Assembly (NCBI GenBank): GCA_903907905.1
Contig: CAIVPX010000030.1
Location: 120,638 to 184,637, forward strand
Direction: 5' to 3'
Source of the DNA: an uncultured bacterium
GTDB taxonomy: Bacteria; Pseudomonadota; Gammaproteobacteria; Burkholderiales; Burkholderiaceae_E
DNA length: 64,000 nt
Shown: positions 59,959 through 64,000 of the stretch, piece by piece
How the letters are laid out: every line of letters begins with the position of its first letter
How positions within the stretch are numbered: position 1 is the first letter of the stretch
The notes under the pieces: generated by a model
The model's database searches: none
Told to the model about the DNA's origin: nothing
What the model saw: only the letters and a program-made list of their open reading frames with translations
Program-made: the position numbers and the translations under genes

Positions 59959-60846
59959 TCAGGCCGCGAGACCGCGCAGCGCAAAGGCGCTGACCATCAT
60001 TCCGGACACGAAGAGCGGCACGCCAAAGCCGCTGTAAAAGAGCGCCTGCTGCACCGGTTGCGCCACGAATCGCCGCATCAGAACGAATTGCCCTGCGAGC
60101 AGCAGGGCGACGCTGGCCGCTGCGACGGGGGCTTGCCACAGGCTTAGCAGGACGATGACCATGACCTGGGGTAACGCCATGACCCAGCAGGCCGTGAGGG
60201 CCGCCCGGCGCGCGCCGAGCTGCACGGGCAGCGACCGGATGCCCATTTGCGAGTCACCCTCGATCGCCTTGAAGTCATTGAGCGTCATGATCCCGTGTGC
60301 GCCAAGGCTGTAGAGCAGGGCGAGCACCAGAGACCGGGCTTCGGGGAGGGCCCCGCCCGCCATGACGGCCGCGCCGGTGACCCACGCCAGGCCCTCGTAG
60401 GACAGGCCGCAGGCGAGGTTGCCCCACCAGCCGTTCTGCTTGAGCCGCACCGGCGGCATGCTGTAGGCCCAGGCCAGGGTCAGCCCGAGCGCCGCCGCAG
60501 CAAAGCCCCAGGTTCCAAGGCCGGCCGCTACCACCAGTGAGAGCAGGGTCCAGAGGACCGCCACATAGAGCCCCCAGCGCCCCGGCATGCGGCCGGAGGG
60601 GATGGGTCGATGGGGCTCGTTGATCGCATCGACTTCGCGATCAAACCAGTCGTTGACCGCCTGGCTGGTCGCGCACACCATGGGGCCGGCCAGAAGAATG
60701 CCCAGTAACGCAAGTGGCCAGTGGGCCCGCAGATCGGCACCTGACGCGACGACCCCGCAGGCGAACGCCCACATGGGCGGAAACCATGTGATGGGCTTGA
60801 GCAGTTCGGTAAAGGCCGAAATCGTTGGAAGCGCACGGGCAGTCAT
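59959..60846 (-). CDS. bchG: Bacteriochlorophyll synthase BchG
   Basis: A 295-residue, polytopic UbiA-type prenyltransferase that esterifies bacteriochlorophyllide a with geranylgeranyl (or phytyl) diphosphate. The Asp-rich motif NDWFDREVDAINEP begins at Asn65, and the second conserved segment is YSMPPVRLKQNGWWGN (about 137-152). It is the first gene of the leftward bchG operon, divergent from crtI with 140 bp between starts. Confidence 0.95.
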   Translation of the reverse strand: MTARALPTISAFTELLKPITWFPPMWAFACGVVASGADLRAHWPLALLGILLAGPMVCATSQAVNDWFDREVDAINEPHRPIPSGRMPGRWGLYVAVLWTLLSLVVAAGLGTWGFAAAALGLTLAWAYSMPPVRLKQNGWWGNLACGLSYEGLAWVTGAAVMAGGALPEARSLVLALLYSLGAHGIMTLNDFKAIEGDSQMGIRSLPVQLGARRAALTACWVMALPQVMVIVLLSLWQAPVAAASVALLLAGQFVLMRRFVAQPVQQALFYSGFGVPLFVSGMMVSAFALRGLAA

Positions 60847-60861
60847 GGGTGGATTTTCTGC

Positions 60862-60893
60862 TTGACATTTGCCGGCGTCAATTGCAATTTACA
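60862..60893. promoter_or_regulatory. bchG-crtI divergent promoter region with PpsR-like half-mismatched site
   Basis: TTGACA (60862-60867) on the plus strand is a good -35 but lacks a clear -10 at 17 bp. CGT-N12-ACA (60876-60893) is one mismatch from TGT-N12-ACA; read on the other strand it is TGT-N12-ACG, the same variant as at the bchI promoter. It lies between the two divergent genes. Confidence 0.4.
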
Positions 60894-60986
60894 GTTTCGG
60901 CGTTTTTTCGCCTGTCCGCCCGGTCGTCCCCGAGGTCTGCCGGCTGCTCCGCCCTTGCTCAGGCTCGCCCAAGGTTTCGCCGCACC

Positions 60987-62549
60987 ATGCCCGACTTTTC
61001 CGTCCTGTCTCGCCCCCTTGACCGTGCCGCCGCCGGCCGACCGGCGCCGCGGGTGCTTGTCATTGGCAGCGGTTTCGGCGGCCTGGCCTGCGCCATTCGC
61101 ATGCTCTGCAAGGGCTATCGGGTCACGGTGCTCGAGCGGCTCGATCAGGCCGGGGGGCGGGCGAGCGTATTCCGCCAGGACGGCTTTACCTTCGATGCCG
61201 GCCCGACCATCATCACGGCCCCCTTCCTGCTGGAAGAACTCTGGCAACTTTGTGGGCGGCGGTTTGCCGATGACGTCGATCTCAGGCCGATGCAACCTTG
61301 TTATCGCATCCGGTTTCATGACGGCGAGCATTTCGACTATCACCGCGACCCGCAGGCCATGCGCGAGGAGGTCCGGCGCATCAGCCCCGATGACGTGCCC
61401 GGTTTCGAAGCCTTCATGCAAGAGGCCGACCAGTGCTTCCGGCTGGGTTACGAGGGCTTGGGCACGGTGCCCTTCGACTCGATCTTCGATTTGTTTGCCG
61501 CCCTGCCTGCGATGGTGCGCATGCGGGCGTGGCGCAGCATCTATGCCATGGCGTCGCGTCATATGCGCAGCGAGCGCCTGCGTCAGGTGTTCAGTTTTCA
61601 TCCGCTGCTGATCGGCGGCAATCCCATGTCGGTCACCTGCGTCTACAGCCTGATTCCCTCGCTCGAGCGCATCCATGGCGTGCACTCGGCCATGGGCGGC
61701 ACAGGCGCCATCGTGGCGGGGCTGGTTCGGCTGATCCGCGAACTGGGCGGCCAGATCCGCTACGGTGCCGAGGTCTCCAAGATCCGTGTCGAGCGCGGGC
61801 GTGCCCGCGGCGTGCTGCTGAAAGGCGGCGAGTCGATCGATGCCGAGATGGTGGTGTCCAACGCCGATACCGCGTGGACCTATCGCCACCTGCTGCGTGA
61901 TGTGCCGCGTCGGGTCTGGACTGACCGCAAAGTTGACCGCGCCGCCTACTCGATGGGGCTCTTCGTCTGGTACTTCGGAACGCGCCGGCGCTATGAGGAT
62001 GTCCCGCATCACATGATCCTGCTGGGTCCGCGTTACCAGGAACTGCTGCGCGACATTTTCGATCGCAAGGTGCTGAGCAGCGATTTCAGCCTTTACCTTC
62101 ATCGCCCCACCGCGACCGACCCCTCGTTGGCGCCCGCGGGCTGCGATACCTTCTACGTGCTGTCACCCGTACCGCACCTCGATGCGGGAATCGACTGGTC
62201 AGCGCAGGCTGAGTCTTACCGCCAGTCGATTGAAAGCGCGCTCAGCGATACGGTGCTGCCCGATCTGCAGTCGCAGATCTGCACCCAGCGTGTGCTCACG
62301 CCCGCCGATTTTGAAACCCGCTACCTCGCCTACAAGGGCGCCGCCTTCGGCATGGAACCGCAGTTGCTGCAGAGCGCGTGGTTTCGCCCGCACAACCGCA
62401 GCGAGGACATCCGGGGCCTTTATCTGGTTGGGGCGAGCACACATCCGGGCGCCGGCATTCCGGGCGTGCTCACGTCGGCCAAGGCACTCGATTCGATTAT
62501 CCCGCCGGCTTCGGCCAGCGAATTCGCACTGGGATTGGCGACCGCATGA
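60987..62549 (+). CDS. crtI: Phytoene desaturase CrtI
   Basis: A 520-residue FAD-dependent phytoene desaturase. The N-terminal fold is VLVIGSGFGGLACAIRM (about residues 24-40), followed by GGRASVFRQDGFTFDAGPTI. The C-terminal FAD/bacterial-type signature is GLYLVGASTHPGAGIPGVL. In the spheroidene pathway it yields neurosporene or lycopene. ATG 60987 gives the family length. The stop overlaps crtB by 4 bp. Confidence 0.95.
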   Translation: MPDFSVLSRPLDRAAAGRPAPRVLVIGSGFGGLACAIRMLCKGYRVTVLERLDQAGGRASVFRQDGFTFDAGPTIITAPFLLEELWQLCGRRFADDVDLRPMQPCYRIRFHDGEHFDYHRDPQAMREEVRRISPDDVPGFEAFMQEADQCFRLGYEGLGTVPFDSIFDLFAALPAMVRMRAWRSIYAMASRHMRSERLRQVFSFHPLLIGGNPMSVTCVYSLIPSLERIHGVHSAMGGTGAIVAGLVRLIRELGGQIRYGAEVSKIRVERGRARGVLLKGGESIDAEMVVSNADTAWTYRHLLRDVPRRVWTDRKVDRAAYSMGLFVWYFGTRRRYEDVPHHMILLGPRYQELLRDIFDRKVLSSDFSLYLHRPTATDPSLAPAGCDTFYVLSPVPHLDAGIDWSAQAESYRQSIESALSDTVLPDLQSQICTQRVLTPADFETRYLAYKGAAFGMEPQLLQSAWFRPHNRSEDIRGLYLVGASTHPGAGIPGVLTSAKALDSIIPPASASEFALGLATA

Positions 62550-63622
62550 ACATGATGAATCTCCCGTCGGCACAAACCGGCAGGGCCATTGCGACCGATT
62601 GCGAAGTGCTGATGCGCAACGGCTCCAAGTCCTTCTTTGCCGCCTCGCGCCTGCTGCCGTCGCGCTATCGGCAGGCCGCTGTCGCGCTCTATGCGTTTTG
62701 CCGTGTCGCCGACGATGAGGTCGATCAGAACGGGGCAAGTGCGCAGACGCTGGCGCTGCTGCATGCCCGGCTCGATGCGATCTACTCGGGCAGCCCGGCC
62801 GACATCGCCGCAGACCGCGCTTTCGCGGGCGTGGTCGAGCAGTACCGTCTGCCCCGGCGGATTCCTCTGGCGCTGCTCGAGGGCTTCGAGTGGGATGCCC
62901 GGGGGCGTCGTTACCAGACCATCGACGAACTCTACGACTACTGCGCGCGCGTGGCCGGCACGGTGGGGGCGATGATGGCGCTGGTGATGGGCGTGCGCGA
63001 TGCACGCGCCATGGCCCGGGCCTGCGAACTGGGCGTGGCGATGCAACTCACCAACATCGCCCGCGATGTGGGGGAGGACGCGCGCATGGGGCGTATCTAT
63101 CTGCCCCTGCAGTGGTTTGCCGAGGAGGGCATCGATCCCGATCGTTGGTTGATGCGGCCGCAATTCAGTCCGGCGATTGCCCGGATGGTGTCGCGCCTGC
63201 TCGAACTGGCCGACGGGCTCTACAGCCGCGCTGAGGAAGGCCTCTACGAACTGCCGAGGGGCTGCCGGCCGGCCATCCTGGCCGCGCGCTACATCTACGC
63301 CGATATCGGCACCGAGATTCGGCGCGCACGCCACGACTCGATCAACCGCCGCGCGGTCGTGAGCGGTCGCCGCAAGCTGAGCCGCGTGTTGCAGTGCCTA
63401 CCCTGCATGATCGCAGCGCCGCGTCTGCCGCGGGGGCACCGGCCCTTGCCTGCGATCGAGTTTTTGGTCGATGCAGCCTGTCAGGCCACCCACGAACTGC
63501 CGCCCCGCAATGCCTCCGAAAAAGCCGCCTGGATGGTCGAGCTCTTTCTGACGGTGGCTGAACGCGAGCGCTCAGCCAATCCGTGGCATCCGCCAGGGCA
63601 GCATCAGCCTGACCACCGGTGA
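62546..63622 (+). CDS. crtB: Phytoene synthase CrtB
   Basis: A 358-residue enzyme condensing two geranylgeranyl diphosphates to phytoene. The two Asp-rich motifs are DDEVD (residues 56-60) and NIARDVGED (about 170-178). ATG 62546 overlaps the crtI stop (ATGA). The last 17 codons overlap the end of crtC on the opposite strand by 51 bp. Confidence 0.95.
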   Translation: MNMMNLPSAQTGRAIATDCEVLMRNGSKSFFAASRLLPSRYRQAAVALYAFCRVADDEVDQNGASAQTLALLHARLDAIYSGSPADIAADRAFAGVVEQYRLPRRIPLALLEGFEWDARGRRYQTIDELYDYCARVAGTVGAMMALVMGVRDARAMARACELGVAMQLTNIARDVGEDARMGRIYLPLQWFAEEGIDPDRWLMRPQFSPAIARMVSRLLELADGLYSRAEEGLYELPRGCRPAILAARYIYADIGTEIRRARHDSINRRAVVSGRRKLSRVLQCLPCMIAAPRLPRGHRPLPAIEFLVDAACQATHELPPRNASEKAAWMVELFLTVAERERSANPWHPPGQHQPDHR

Positions 63623-64000
63623 GCGAAGCCGGGGCCCGTTGAGGGTTTCGTGGACCGCCATCAGCCGCTGCCCGTCGAGCGTTGACTCGGCGATGGATCG
63701 TACATAAAAGGGCGTGTCTTCAAGGGTTCGAACGATGCGCGGCGCCTCGCCCGAGGCGTCCGAGCGGATCGATCGCCCGATTCGCCAGGCGGTGCGCGGC
63801 AGCGTGCTGCGTGGACCCGGATCGAAATCGCCGATGTGGCCGTCGGTGCCAAAGCGCTTGGCGATCAGGGTCTCGTGACCATCGCGCGCGCGGACATCGT
63901 AGATCACCGCACTGCTGCCGTCGGGCAAGGTCGCGCGCGACCAGTCCCACTCGTCAAAACGGTTCTCCAGGGGCTCGTCGCCTTCGTTCGAGTCGAGATA
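63572..64000 (-). CDS. crtC: Carotenoid 1,2-hydratase CrtC, C-terminal part (runs off window)
   Basis: The last 142 codons of a longer gene; the frame is open to the window edge. The segment FDEWDWSRATLPDGSSAVIYD and the later TPFYVRSIAE match the C-terminal domain of hydroxyneurosporene synthase, which adds water at the 1,2 double bond before CrtF methylation. It is tail-to-tail with crtB (51-bp overlap). crtD, if linked, lies outside the window. Confidence 0.88.
   Translation of the reverse strand, partial: YLDSNEGDEPLENRFDEWDWSRATLPDGSSAVIYDVRARDGHETLIAKRFGTDGHIGDFDPGPRSTLPRTAWRIGRSIRSDASGEAPRIVRTLEDTPFYVRSIAESTLDGQRLMAVHETLNGPRLRSPVVRLMLPWRMPRIG

Noticed and set aside
60843..62102. A 419-codon minus-strand ORF opposite crtI.
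   Set aside because: It is a shadow of crtI with biased composition and no family resemblance.

Overview
The window is a GC-rich stretch of a purple phototrophic bacterium's chromosome. It most resembles a betaproteobacterium of the order Burkholderiales. The reasons are a puf operon with a four-haem PufC, a spheroidene-type carotenoid set (crtE, crtF, crtI, crtB, crtC), and the housekeeping run glnE / YhdP-family / nitrilase / tldD / aroG that is common in that order. No rRNA, tRNA, insertion sequence, phage or CRISPR array was seen. Almost all of the sequence is coding, and many operons have 1-11 bp overlaps between genes.

Layout. 1-1540: end of an MFS transporter, then azlCD. 1614-10861: glnE, divergent from a YhdP-family gene, then a nitrilase and tldD. 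10890-13707: a TRAP transporter. 13868-15870: a thiamine-diphosphate 2-oxoacid dehydrogenase E1 alpha/beta pair with no E2 or E3 nearby. 15984-17278: a Phe-rich leader peptide with attenuator ahead of the DAHP synthase gene. 17322-25606: a nine-gene leftward operon in which a hydroxyisourate hydrolase gene sits between a Ssu/NMT1-type ABC importer and a BMP/nucleoside-type ABC importer, ending in a cobalamin adenosyltransferase. 25846-27258: a D-lactate-dehydrogenase-like flavoprotein. 27366-32185: gcvH-gcvP-gcvT behind a tandem glycine riboswitch. 33333-37243: glcDEF. 37354-40232: pntAA-pntAB-pntB. 40374-42013: nudJ-like and mnmA.

42211-64000 is part of a photosynthesis gene cluster. On the plus strand: a small membrane protein gene, bchI, bchD; then crtE, crtF; then bchXYZ running into pufB, an extra small ORF, pufA, pufL, pufM and pufC, closed by a strong terminator. 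On the minus strand: bchO (tail to tail with bchD) and bchG, a PucC-family gene, bchP and tspO. The plus strand then resumes with crtI and crtB, which meet crtC tail to tail at the window edge. Together these genes cover Mg-chelatase, chlorin reduction, the phytyl tail, LH1 and reaction-centre proteins, and spheroidene-pathway carotenoids. bchC is missing from its usual place between crtF and bchX. PpsR/CrtJ-like TGT-N12-AC(A/G) sites lie at three photosynthesis promoters.

The most unusual item is the 74-codon ORF between pufB and pufA (52972-53196). It encodes a single-span membrane protein that resembles an LH1 beta membrane segment with Gln in place of the bacteriochlorophyll-binding His, plus an extra C-terminal segment reminiscent of PufX. 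Family assignments come from recognised motifs and gene order; no database search was run.
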